From assembly GCA_024233115.1 (NCBI GenBank), contig JACKQB010000001.1:124001-188000 (forward strand): a DNA stretch of 64,000 nucleotides, given 5' to 3'. The notes beneath the pieces were generated by a model. It was not told the origin of the DNA, did not search any database, and worked only from the letters and a program-made list of their open reading frames with translations. This DNA comes from Akkermansiaceae bacterium. Its GTDB lineage: Bacteria; Verrucomicrobiota; Verrucomicrobiia; Verrucomicrobiales; Akkermansiaceae. The translations under genes were made by a program, and so were the position numbers. Positions 45,094-53,348 of this stretch are shown piece after piece (position 1 is the first letter of the stretch; every line of letters starts with the position of its first letter).

Positions 45094-46593
45094 TTAATGT
45101 TTTTGGCCGGTAGCAGGGAGGAATCGATAGTAAACCTCCAGCATGAACGTGCAGAGGCATGTCCGGTAGTGGACGGCCAATCCCGAGCCCCCTTGGTAGG
45201 ATGCGGCGACAGCCAGGACCTTGGCACCGCCTCCTACGTTTTTGTAGGTTCCGTCAGCGTTTTGGTTCTTGAGTAGTTCGTCGCGGAAGAGGGCGTTATA
45301 GAATTCCCAGTCAGCGCCGCCGCGGTTGATCATGGCCTGGGCGTGATAGTAGTGGCGGTAGAGGTCGGCGTTTTCGGTGTTGTATTGGAACTTGGCATTT
45401 TTCTTGATGTACTTTGCACCTTTGCGAACGACGGAATCGTGGCTCTTGTCCCACATTTGGTAGGCGAGCATACCTCCTCCGGTCATGGTGAAACCAGCAT
45501 CTCCATGGGGATTGGGCGAGGAATAGCCGATACCGCCATCGGAGTTCTGTTTCGACTTAACATACTCGAGGGCAGCACGGATGTTGCCTTTGAATACTTT
45601 TTCCTCCCATAAACCAGTGTGTTTGCATGCCTTGAGTGCCTGGATGTGCCAGAGGCCGATGGAGTTATCACCACCTCGGTTTCCAGACATGTCATAACCG
45701 TAGTCCCAGCTACCCGAGCTGTGCTGGTGTTCCAGGATCCAGTCTCCGGACGCCTTGGTGGCTTCCTTGAGATTGGGTATGTTGATACCGAGTTTGATAC
45801 AGAAGGTGGCTGCTTCACCGAGTGCGTAGGTGGCAATGGCGTGTTCATAGGGCCAGTGCTTGTCCTTGACGTCATCAGCGAGCTTGCCGCCATTCTTCAT
45901 GCTGATATTGACGAGGTAAACGATTGCCCGGGTGACGGCGTCACCAAACTCCTCGGAGTTGGGTGTTTCGCAGTGGCCGAGGAAGGCGAGCAGGGCAAAG
46001 CCGGTCATGGCGACCTTCTTATTCGTCCAGCTACCGTCGGCGGCCTGGGTTTTCTTGAGCCAGCGCAGTGATTTCAATACAGCTTCCTCGCACTGTTCGT
46101 TGCCGCCGTTTTGGGCCAGTCGGTTAAGCCGGTCATCCTTGGAGCAGCGTTCGCGCATGGTGGCGGGGATGTTGCCGAATCCACCGCCGCCGCCGTCGCC
46201 GTCGCCGTTGCCCCAGCCGTCGCCGAAGTCGTCGCCGTTACCGAAATCCGTGGAGGGATCGGGCACATCGACCTCGGGAACCGGGACCGCGGTGGGTGAG
46301 GTGGTGTTGGCAGCAATGACCTTGGCCATCGATGAGGACGGGGCGGAGGGTTTGCGCTCGACGGCGCGGGTCATCTCGCGTTTGGTCACCTTGTCCTTGT
46401 CCTCGGCGCCTGCCTGGTAGGAAACAATTTCAGGAGTGAAGTTATCAAGTTGTGGCAGGAGCAGGTAGAGCAGGATGATACCGATCAGCAGCACTGTCAG
46501 GATGGATATGATGATACTGGTGATGGTCGAGTTCCGCTGCTGGGCGTGAAGTCGTGCTTGGGCTTCGGGGGAGAGTTGGGCGTGTAAACTCAT
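45094..46593 (-). CDS. Membrane-anchored toroid protein, paralogue 3
   Basis: This 499-residue paralogue is first in the array. The N-terminal part (residues 1 to about 195) is nearly identical to paralogue 2, including the linker. The C-terminal toroid shares features with paralogue 1 instead (KHWPYEHAIATYAL, DWILEHQH, AGFTMTGG). The mosaic points to gene conversion or unequal crossing-over. The membrane helix (about 27-48) puts the toroid outside the cytoplasm or facing the periplasm. No cyclase catalytic motif is seen. Confidence 0.85.
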   Translation of the reverse strand: MSLHAQLSPEAQARLHAQQRNSTITSIIISILTVLLIGIILLYLLLPQLDNFTPEIVSYQAGAEDKDKVTKREMTRAVERKPSAPSSSMAKVIAANTTSPTAVPVPEVDVPDPSTDFGNGDDFGDGWGNGDGDGGGGGFGNIPATMRERCSKDDRLNRLAQNGGNEQCEEAVLKSLRWLKKTQAADGSWTNKKVAMTGFALLAFLGHCETPNSEEFGDAVTRAIVYLVNISMKNGGKLADDVKDKHWPYEHAIATYALGEAATFCIKLGINIPNLKEATKASGDWILEHQHSSGSWDYGYDMSGNRGGDNSIGLWHIQALKACKHTGLWEEKVFKGNIRAALEYVKSKQNSDGGIGYSSPNPHGDAGFTMTGGGMLAYQMWDKSHDSVVRKGAKYIKKNAKFQYNTENADLYRHYYHAQAMINRGGADWEFYNALFRDELLKNQNADGTYKNVGGGAKVLAVAASYQGGSGLAVHYRTCLCTFMLEVYYRFLPATGQKH

Positions 46594-47097
46594 GGTTGTT
46601 CAGGTGTTTGATGTTAGTGATTTATCTGGATGTTCAACTGGGTGTTTGTGGAAGGTTTTAACTCAATTGAGTTAAAGCGGTTTATTCTTTGACGATAGCA
46701 TATAGACGGGCTGTCCAGGGTGACCAGCGCAAAAACAGGGTAATTTCGAGCCTGGTGGCGAGGCGGAATGTCCGTGTTTGGTGAAGGGTTGAAGGGTCGG
46801 GTGTTGGGGTGTGGCTGGCGGTGTGACTTGCTTTGGAAGGTAGGTTGTTTGGGTTGGTTGTATGGGGCTTGATTGGGTTTGAACTTGGTGTGGTTTGGAG
46901 CTTGCCGTTTGTCGGGCTGGCCCGATTTCCGTAGGATACAGAGCTCCACTGCCTTGGAAACGCACGGGCGGGTGGGTGTCTTAGGTGTTTTTTGTCCTTT
47001 TTTTATTTTTTCTTATTTTTCTTATTTTTTGTCATCGGTCGATCAAACCATGGCAAGAGCCTTGCCATGGTGGAGCCTTTCCACTAGGTGTATCGCC
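46594..47097. other. Intergenic region with G/T-rich tract and T-rich tract
   Basis: This 500-bp divergent region lies between the toroid array and the Gfo/Idh gene. 46740-46905 is strongly G/T-biased on the plus strand. 46995-47030 is a T-rich tract (TTTTTTTATTTTTTCTTATT). A perfect palindrome lies at 47048. The plus-strand open frame through it lacks homology. It should carry the promoters of both flanking units. Confidence 0.6.
47048..47070. promoter_or_regulatory. Perfect 10-bp inverted repeat, candidate operator or hairpin
   Basis: CCATGGCAAG and CTTGCCATGG are separated by 3 nt (AGC), 28 nt upstream of the ATG of the Gfo/Idh/MocA gene. It could be an operator for a dimeric repressor or a leader hairpin. 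The following gene but one is rex, but the sequence does not match a TTGTGAANNNNTTCACAA-type Rex site. Confidence 0.5.
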
Positions 47098-48048
47098 ATG
47101 AGTTTACGAGCAGGAGTAGCAGGGGCTGGAGCCATGGGAAGAAATCACGCGAGGGTCTTTTCGTTGCTTGAAGGTGTCGAATTGGTAGCCATTTATGATC
47201 AGAATAAACAGCAGGCCGAGGCTGTGGCTGCCGAGTTTGGTGGGATGGCGGTTGATTCGTTGGACGCCTTTGCCGCCGCGGTGGATGCCGCAACGGTAGC
47301 CGTACCAACGATCGCCCATCGGGATGTGGGGTGTGCGTTGATGGAAAAAGGAGTCCATGTCCTGATGGAGAAACCGATTGCAGATACCCTGGATGATGCG
47401 CGTGCCTTGATTGAAACCTCTCAGAAATGTGGTAGGATCCTTCAGGTCGGTCACATTGAACGCTTCAATCCGGTCATGCGTGAACTGGAGGACCGGTTGA
47501 GCGAGCCGCGTTTTATCGAAGCGCACCGGCTCTCGCCGTTTCCTAACAGGAGTATTGATATCGGGGTTGTGTTAGACCTGATGATCCATGATTTGGAAAT
47601 CATTCTGCATCTGGTGCGTTCACCAGTGGTGAGTGTGGATGCGGTAGGGGTGTCGGTGATGACCTCGCGCGAGGATATAGCCAATGCGCGGATTCGGTTT
47701 GAAAATGGCTGCGTTGCCAATGTGACGGCGAGCCGGATCAGCCCGGAGAGAATGCGTAAGATCCGTGTGTTCCAGGGGGATTGTTATTTATCGCTCGACT
47801 ACCAGGAGCAGAGCGCGGGAATGTATCGCATGGGGGAGTCAGGTATTGAAAAAGTGGAGGTGAATGTGGAGAAAGACGAGCCGCTGAAGCGGGAGCTGGC
47901 CTCTTTTGTCCGATGTGCCGAGGCGGGATCAACGCCGGAGGTCTCCGGGCAACAGGGTGCAGCGGCGCTCGACCTGGCGCTGGAGATCACCAATCTGATC
48001 AACCAGTCGCCCCCGGCGACGGCGCTTGCCGATTCCTCCAATCCCTGA
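47098..48048 (+). CDS. Gfo/Idh/MocA family oxidoreductase
   Basis: The 316-residue NAD(P)-dependent oxidoreductase has the Rossmann motif GAGAMG (9-14), the catalytic-lysine motif EKP (91-93) and FPNRSIDIGVVLDLMIHDLE near residue 150. The latter pattern recalls GnnA-like UDP-GlcNAc 3-dehydrogenases of lipid A synthesis, but this is a guess. The ATG at 47098 fits the family; the upstream frame has no homology. rex follows 39 nt downstream and may be co-transcribed. Confidence 0.85.
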   Translation: MSLRAGVAGAGAMGRNHARVFSLLEGVELVAIYDQNKQQAEAVAAEFGGMAVDSLDAFAAAVDAATVAVPTIAHRDVGCALMEKGVHVLMEKPIADTLDDARALIETSQKCGRILQVGHIERFNPVMRELEDRLSEPRFIEAHRLSPFPNRSIDIGVVLDLMIHDLEIILHLVRSPVVSVDAVGVSVMTSREDIANARIRFENGCVANVTASRISPERMRKIRVFQGDCYLSLDYQEQSAGMYRMGESGIEKVEVNVEKDEPLKRELASFVRCAEAGSTPEVSGQQGAAALDLALEITNLINQSPPATALADSSNP

Positions 48049-48087
48049 CCTCTTGACCTGGGTGCCAAACCGCTGCATTGTCCCCTG

Positions 48088-48714
48088 ATGGAGAAGCTGG
48101 AAATATCCCAGAAATCGATCTACAGGATATCCTTGTATGGTCGGTGTCTGGAGCGTTTGCATGAAAATGGCCACGAAATGGTAAGTTCCGCGGCTCTAGC
48201 CGCGGCCGCCGGGGTGAAGCCGTCCCAGTTGAGGCGTGATCTGGCGAACTTCGGAACCTTCGGGACCCGGGGGCGTGGTTATCCTGTGGAAGCATTGCGA
48301 CATGCGATTCACGAAGGCCTTGGCCGTGCCAAGCTGCATCCGGTGATTATGGTCGGTGCCGGAAACCTCGGCCGGGCCTTGCTGCGCTACGATGGTTTTA
48401 AAAAAGAGGGATACGAGATCCTGGCCGCCTTTGATTCTGCCGCGGAAAGCCTGAAAGACCGGAACATCCCCGTGCCGCTGTATTCGACTGATGATTTGCC
48501 CGTTTTCATCAAGGAAAACAAGGTGCAGATGGCCGTGCTCTGTGTGCCTGCCAACCATGCCCAGGAGGTTGCCAATGTGCTGGTGGATGCCGGTATCCAG
48601 GGTATCCTCAACTTCGCGGCGGTGCTGCTGCAAGTGCCGGCGGAAGTGACCGTCAACAACGTCGATCTTGCCCTCGAGCTGGAGAACCTGAACTATTTTA
48701 TCCGGAAAAAGTGA
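48088..48714 (+). CDS. rex: Redox-sensing transcriptional repressor Rex
   Basis: Rex represses fermentative and respiratory genes and is released when NADH/NAD+ rises. The 208-residue length is typical. It has the N-terminal winged helix with recognition segment KPSQLRRDLANFGTFGTRG (44-62), a Rossmann domain with GAGNLG (90-95) and the C-terminal domain-swapped helix (LALELENLNYFIRKK). It lies just after the Gfo/Idh gene on the same strand. Confidence 0.95.
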   Translation: MEKLEISQKSIYRISLYGRCLERLHENGHEMVSSAALAAAAGVKPSQLRRDLANFGTFGTRGRGYPVEALRHAIHEGLGRAKLHPVIMVGAGNLGRALLRYDGFKKEGYEILAAFDSAAESLKDRNIPVPLYSTDDLPVFIKENKVQMAVLCVPANHAQEVANVLVDAGIQGILNFAAVLLQVPAEVTVNNVDLALELENLNYFIRKK

Positions 48715-48828
48715 TTTTTCCCCAAGAAATCCGCGTCTTGTGCGTTCAACCCATAGAAAGTGCCTGCAATGGGCGTTGCCAATGATACGATAAACAGCAA
48801 TCTGGAGAATATTCAGAAGGGGAACAAC

Positions 48829-49338
48829 ATGGTGGAAACCAGCGCAGAACTGGTCGAACGCGCGGTCTCGGAATACGAGTCGCCGCTGATCGGCTACGCC
48901 AAGACCATCGTGCATGATCTCGACCGGGCACGCGACGTTGTCCAGGACACTTTCATCCGTCTCTATCAACAAGACGCATCCAAGGTGAGCGATGGCTTGA
49001 AGTCATGGCTTTTTACCGTGTGCCGGAACCGGGCCCTCGATGTTCTGCGCAAGGAAAGGCGTCTTGTATCGGTGGATGACGAAATTCTCGCAGCCGAGGA
49101 CAGTGGAGTGGAGACACCGGGTCAGATCACCGCCGATCATGAGCGGGTGGAAATGGTGAAAAGCTACATTGCCCGGCTACCCGAGAACCAGGCCACTGTG
49201 ATCCTCCTCAAATTTGAAGAGGGTTACAGTTACCAGGAAATCAGTGATGCCACCGGACTCTCCAGTGGCAACGTCGGCTTCCTTATCCATACCGGCATGA
49301 AACGCCTCCGGGAAATCCTCCCGGATGAGCTGAAATAA
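48829..49338 (+). CDS. RNA polymerase sigma factor, ECF subfamily
   Basis: This ECF factor has 169 residues from the ATG at 48829, which has a purine-rich AGAAGGGG 6 nt upstream, a rare good ribosome binding site here. Starts at 48760 and 48769 would add about 20 residues. Region 2 lies in YAKTIVHDLDRARDVVQDTF and SWLFTVCRNRALDVLRKERR; region 4 in LPENQATVILLKFEEGYSYQ and EISDATGLSSGNVGFLIHTG. The next gene begins with an anti-sigma-like domain, making it the likely partner. Confidence 0.88.
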   Translation: MVETSAELVERAVSEYESPLIGYAKTIVHDLDRARDVVQDTFIRLYQQDASKVSDGLKSWLFTVCRNRALDVLRKERRLVSVDDEILAAEDSGVETPGQITADHERVEMVKSYIARLPENQATVILLKFEEGYSYQEISDATGLSSGNVGFLIHTGMKRLREILPDELK

Positions 49339-49383
49339 CCCCTTTTCCCTACCCTTTTACCTAACAACCCTTTGAACAATCAG

Positions 49384-50805
49384 ATGAAAATCGACCTCAA
49401 TGACCCCCGCATCACCGCCTTCGCCCTGGGAGAGCTGAAGGGGAACGATGCCATCGAGATCGCCCGTGCGGTGCGCATGGATGCGCGTGTGCGCAACGCG
49501 GTCGACGAGGCGCGTGAGACAGCCAGCCTGCTGATGGAATCGCTCGGCGGCAATAAAACCTTCATGTTGACACCCGAGCAACGGCGGGCTGTGCGGCGCG
49601 CAGGCCCAAGCCCGGCGACCGCCGATCTACCCAGCGCCAAAGTCCCGTTCTGGAGGCACCCGGCGATAGCGGGAATCAGCGTGGCCGCGGCGGTGGCACT
49701 GGCGCTCTACCTGGTTGGCGGTCGGCCAGGCGGTGGAGCGGGCAAGGGCGGCAGCGATGATCTGGCCGAGTGGGACTGGGAGCAGGTCGATATGGACAGC
49801 CTGACGGTCCCCGCCGTGGTCGACCCGTCCAGAATGAACGGCACCCCCGACGACGGGTCCACGCCGGGTGCGCAAGGAGGTATTCAGTCGGTTAGCTCGG
49901 CCATCAGTGACGATACTACCAGTTTCCGCAGGGAGGTGGAGCAGCGTGTCGAGGGGATGAAGCGGGAGGATATCTTGTCGGCCACGCAACTCCCCGAGCT
50001 GGAAAATGGTTCGGCCCAGCCGTGGCGGAATGTCGTGTCCGGGGAGCCGATGAACGTGCCGCTGGCCGCTGGCGCCACCAGCTGGCCATGGTTGAAGCGC
50101 TCGATTGAAGAGCTGAAAACACTTCCGCCGCAGCGTGCCGTACGCATTGAAGAGATGGTGAACCATTTCCGGTACAAAAAAGCCAGCATGGTCAGTGCGG
50201 CCGGACTGGCTGCGGATATGGAGCTGTGCCACACGCCCTGGAACCCGGCTACCGTATTACTCGCTGTGCATCTCAATGCCGATTCAAATGCGGGTGCAGC
50301 CGATGCCGCGGCCGCCCTGGAACTCGAGCCGGACAGGGTGAAGCGTGTCAGGCTGATCGGCTATGCCCGGATGGACCGTGCTGCGGCGGATGCTTCCGGC
50401 GCAGCTCCCGCTGGCCCTTCCAGGATGTCCCGGTCACATGGAAACTATGTGCTCTACGAGCTTGAACTCGACGATGCCGTTGCCGCCACAGACCATGGTG
50501 CCATTGCCACGCTCACCTTGGGGCAACGCGGGAAGGTTGAAGGCTCAGCCCGTTTACCCATTGGCCGTGTCGCCAGTTGGATTCACGCTAGTGCGGATAT
50601 GCGTTTTGCCTCGACGGTCGCCGCCTGCGGCATGCTGTTGGCCAACTCCCCGTCGATGGGAGAGCTCGACTCCGAAAGGCTGGTTACGCTGGTGGGCATT
50701 CTCGAAACTCAGGATTCCACCATGCTTGGAGGGGATCGCCGGGGGGCATTGAAGCTGATGCGGGAGGCGGCCAGGCTGATGGGCGTTGATGCGGGCCGGG
50801 AATGA
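49384..50805 (+). CDS. Anti-sigma-like/YfbK-like protein lacking its VWA domain
   Basis: The 473-residue product (ATG at 49384; TTG at 49372 possible) has an N-terminal anti-sigma-like module (DPRITAFALGELKGNDAIEI), a membrane helix (about 94-113), a disordered linker, a YfbK N-terminal block LPPQRAVRIEEMVNHFRYKK (about 248-267) and CHTPWNPATVLLAV, then directly the C-terminal YfbK/DUF3520 block (VKRVRLIGYARMD). The central VWA domain with its MIDAS motif, present between those blocks in YfbK proteins, is missing without any frameshift. It follows the ECF sigma gene and is probably its regulator. Confidence 0.75.
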   Translation: MKIDLNDPRITAFALGELKGNDAIEIARAVRMDARVRNAVDEARETASLLMESLGGNKTFMLTPEQRRAVRRAGPSPATADLPSAKVPFWRHPAIAGISVAAAVALALYLVGGRPGGGAGKGGSDDLAEWDWEQVDMDSLTVPAVVDPSRMNGTPDDGSTPGAQGGIQSVSSAISDDTTSFRREVEQRVEGMKREDILSATQLPELENGSAQPWRNVVSGEPMNVPLAAGATSWPWLKRSIEELKTLPPQRAVRIEEMVNHFRYKKASMVSAAGLAADMELCHTPWNPATVLLAVHLNADSNAGAADAAAALELEPDRVKRVRLIGYARMDRAAADASGAAPAGPSRMSRSHGNYVLYELELDDAVAATDHGAIATLTLGQRGKVEGSARLPIGRVASWIHASADMRFASTVAACGMLLANSPSMGELDSERLVTLVGILETQDSTMLGGDRRGALKLMREAARLMGVDAGRE

Positions 50806-50873
50806 CGGGTTGACTCTTCATCGAATCAGGTCTATTAAACTCTACACGGCTCCACATTTCCCCCATTTCCATT

Positions 50874-51425
50874 ATGAACAGTAAATACCTACTGCTGCTG
50901 ACAGCACTGGCAACCATCGCGTTTGCACTACCGTCCCAGGCGATCGAGTCAAGGACCTTCTACAGTGCCGATAAGTCAAAATCCTTCGAAGCCACGCTTT
51001 CCGCGTATGACGCCAAAAACAAGACCGTGACCGTCACCTACGCCTCCGGGAACACGGTGAGCTTTCCACTGAGCCTCCTTTCCGAAGAGTGTCAGAAGTA
51101 CGTATTATCCAAAAAGGACCTGCTGGCAATCGCCCGCTACGTCCGGCTCAAGTTTGAGGAAATCAAGGTCAAGGGCGGCGGCGACGCCGTCGATACCGGT
51201 TACGCCATCGAGGTCTACAACAGCAGCAAACGCCCGGTCGAGACCGTGACCCTCAAATACACCCTCTACTATAACCAGGGGGATTTGAACAAGGGGGGCA
51301 CCATCGAAAAGACCCGGTCCGGCACCCTGGCCACTGGCAAGTTGTATGACGGGGACACCATCACCGTTGAAACCTCGAAAGTCAGCATCATACGCAAGAG
51401 CAAGCCGGCGTCCGGCGGTGGATGA
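50874..51425 (+). CDS. Secreted SHD1-like protein (frame continues past TGA)
   Basis: The 183-residue product has a signal peptide (MNSKYLLLLTALATIAFALP, cleavage near SQA-IE), an SLA1-homology-like beta domain (about 26-80, ESRTFYSADKSKSFEATLSA, VSFPLSLLSEECQKYV) and a second beta domain (about 85-175). It ends at a TGA at 51423. The same frame stays open after the TGA for 51 codons to a TAG at 51579, with sensible protein sequence. Either a nonsense mutation cut the gene, or the TGA is read through. See the next entry. Confidence 0.7.
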   Translation: MNSKYLLLLTALATIAFALPSQAIESRTFYSADKSKSFEATLSAYDAKNKTVTVTYASGNTVSFPLSLLSEECQKYVLSKKDLLAIARYVRLKFEEIKVKGGGDAVDTGYAIEVYNSSKRPVETVTLKYTLYYNQGDLNKGGTIEKTRSGTLATGKLYDGDTITVETSKVSIIRKSKPASGGG

Positions 51426-51581
51426 TGTGGACCAAACGTGCCCGGCGGTCGCCGGGTGGACAATATGATTGGTGTGGTTGTCGATATCGTCGTGGGTGAC
51501 GAGATCGTCCGCACGGATTCCAGTAGCAAGAACCTTCTCAACAAAGTCCTCAGGGAGCGCGCAAAAACGGCTTCACGTTAG
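51426..51581 (+). other. In-frame continuation after TGA with small hairpin
   Basis: The 51 codons after the TGA (starting CGPNVPGGRRVDNMIGVVVD and ending RERAKTASR-stop) are in the same frame as the preceding gene and have ordinary coding character. A 6-bp GC stem CCCGGC/GCCGGG with loop GGTC (51441-51456) puts the loop 21 nt after the TGA, a distance within the range of bacterial selenocysteine insertion elements. A simple nonsense mutation, for example from TGG, is the plainer reading. Confidence 0.5.
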
Positions 51582-51606
51582 TAGGCAATAAAGTATCCAT
51601 TTGACC

Positions 51607-51649
51607 GCCCTGCCTGACACAGATGTGTTTGGCAGGGCTTTTTTCTTTT
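51607..51649 (+). terminator. Rho-independent terminator
   Basis: The stem GCCCTGCC/GGCAGGGC (51607-51614 with 51631-51638), with inner ACAC/GTGT pairing, is followed by TTTTTTCTTTT. It lies 25 nt after the TAG at 51579-51581 rather than directly after the TGA at 51423, which supports a transcript that covers the continuation. Confidence 0.9.
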
Positions 51650-51707
51650 CATCTCCGGTAAAGCACCTATCCCTTCGGCATCGCGTCCCTCGATCATCAT
51701 CAAGACC

Positions 51708-52514
51708 ATGGCCCGGAAAATAAGAATACCCATCAAGACGGCAGCAGACATCAAAAAGATGCGTGTTGCTTGTGAAACCGCGAGCGAAATCCTCCAGCTC
51801 TGTGCCAAGGCCGTGCAACCCGGTAAAACCACCGGCGAGATCGATGCCTACGCCGGTGAGTTGATGCGCGAGCGCGACTGCAAAAGCGCCTTCCTCGGAT
51901 ACCGTGGATTCCCCGGACAAATCTGTATTTCACGGAATGAGGAAGTGGTTCACGGCATTGGCGCTGATACGGTGATTCGGCCCGGTGATATCCTGAAAAT
52001 CGATGTGGGTATCACCAAAGCAGGATGGATTGGTGACAATGCCACCACTGTGCCCGCTGGTGAGATCGACCTCGAAACCAAACGCCTGATGTGCGCTACC
52101 GAGCAGTCGCTCTACGAAGCCATCGATCACGCCCGCCCGGGCAATCTTCTTGCCGACCTCTGCGGGGCTGTAGAGGCCCATGTGAGGAAGTATGGTTTTA
52201 CCGTCGTGCGGGAATTTGTCGGTCACGGCGTAGGCCGCGATCTTCACGAGGAGCCCCAGGTGCCCAACTACCGGCCGCCGGGTCGCTCGCCGAAGCTTCG
52301 TCCCGGTATGGTGCTTGCCATCGAGCCCATGGTAAACGCCGGAGTCGCGGGTGTCACCATCCTCAGCGATGGTTGGACTGTGATCACCAACGACCGCAAG
52401 AACTCCTCTCATTTCGAGCACACCGTGTTAATCACCAACGGCCAACCTGACATCCTCACCGCCCGGCCACGAGAGGCGACCGAGGAGTTGTTGGGAATTT
52501 CGATGCATGGCTAG
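51708..52514 (+). CDS. map: Type I methionine aminopeptidase
   Basis: Map removes the N-terminal methionine from new proteins. The 268-residue product has the metal ligands Asp99, Asp110, His173, Glu206 and Glu237 in their usual settings (LKIDVG, GWIGDNATT, FVGHGVGRDLHEEP, AIEPM, SSHFEHTV) and substrate His82 (VVHGI). It is monocistronic or leads the next gene, which overlaps its end by 8 nt (ATGGCTAG). Confidence 0.95.
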   Translation: MARKIRIPIKTAADIKKMRVACETASEILQLCAKAVQPGKTTGEIDAYAGELMRERDCKSAFLGYRGFPGQICISRNEEVVHGIGADTVIRPGDILKIDVGITKAGWIGDNATTVPAGEIDLETKRLMCATEQSLYEAIDHARPGNLLADLCGAVEAHVRKYGFTVVREFVGHGVGRDLHEEPQVPNYRPPGRSPKLRPGMVLAIEPMVNAGVAGVTILSDGWTVITNDRKNSSHFEHTVLITNGQPDILTARPREATEELLGISMHG

Positions 52515-53319
52515 TTTGCTCATCGCCGGTTACGGGTTTCTGGGGAGGGCCCTGGAGAATAAATTCCTGTCGGCCGGCTGGAACGTCGACAAATTGAGCC
52601 GCGGCGGGACAGACGGATGTATCCGCTGTGATATTTCGTCGTCAGAGGATGTTTCCGGTCTGTCTGGCGACTACGACCTCATCATCCACTGCGCCGCCTC
52701 GGGTGGGGGTGGGGAGGCTTCCTATCGGCGGGTTTATCTCGAAGGTGTCCGGAATCTGTTAGCCCGCTTTCCTGATGCGCGGCTTGTTTTCACTTCAAGC
52801 ACATCGGTCTACTCCCAGACTGACCATGGCGAGGTCACTGAATCGAGCGCGGCCATACCCGCCACACCCACAGCAAAGATCCTGCGTGAGGCCGAGGAAA
52901 CCGTCATCGGGGCAAGGGGAGTGGTCACCCGACTCTCCGGCCTCTACGGTCCAGGGCGCTGCCATGTGCTGAAAAACCTTCTCTCCGGCACAGCCACCCT
53001 CGATGGCAAGGGCGGGCGGATCATGAATTTCATCCATCGCGATGATGTCGCACGTGCGGTGTTCCTACTGGGCACTCTGCCCCTTTTCCCGCAGGGTGAA
53101 ATATTCAACGTGACCGCCGGGCCGGTGAGCCAGCACGACTGCTATGCCGCATTGGCACGGCACTTTGACCGGCCGATGCCGGCGAGTGCTGTTAGTCAGG
53201 CACCGCGTAAGCGGGGGAACAGCAGTAAAAAGGTTTCCAATGCCAAGTTGAAAAACCTGGGCTGGAGTCCTCAATACAACGATTTTCTATCATTGGCACT
53301 CAATTGTAGGCTGGACTGA
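52507..53319 (+). CDS. NAD(P)-dependent SDR/epimerase-like protein
   Basis: The 270-residue extended-SDR-like protein has a Rossmann start AGYGFLGRAL (about 7-16), IIHCAASGGGG, VFTSSTSVYSQTDHGE and GLYGPGRCH. The catalytic YxxxK is not clear: the expected region reads TPTAKILREAEE, with no tyrosine four before the lysine. It resembles YeeZ-type epimerase-like proteins with unknown substrates. Its start overlaps the end of map by 8 nt. Confidence 0.8.
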   Translation: MASLLIAGYGFLGRALENKFLSAGWNVDKLSRGGTDGCIRCDISSSEDVSGLSGDYDLIIHCAASGGGGEASYRRVYLEGVRNLLARFPDARLVFTSSTSVYSQTDHGEVTESSAAIPATPTAKILREAEETVIGARGVVTRLSGLYGPGRCHVLKNLLSGTATLDGKGGRIMNFIHRDDVARAVFLLGTLPLFPQGEIFNVTAGPVSQHDCYAALARHFDRPMPASAVSQAPRKRGNSSKKVSNAKLKNLGWSPQYNDFLSLALNCRLD

Positions 53320-53348
53320 GTGGGACTTGTCGCTAGGATGCCGCGAGT

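Noticed and set aside
44188..46420. Two similar plus-strand open frames (44188-44745 and 45932-46420)
   Set aside because: They are antisense shadows of the duplicated, Gly/Asp-rich linker region of the toroid paralogues; their similarity follows from the duplication.
41733..46593. Hopanoid or terpenoid cyclases
   Set aside because: The fold pattern fits, but no DxDD catalytic motif is seen, there is an N-terminal membrane anchor, and no isoprenoid genes are near.
51472..51581. Separate small gene starting at the ATG near 51474
   Set aside because: It is in the same frame as the preceding gene and without a ribosome binding site; continuation or remnant of that gene explains it better.
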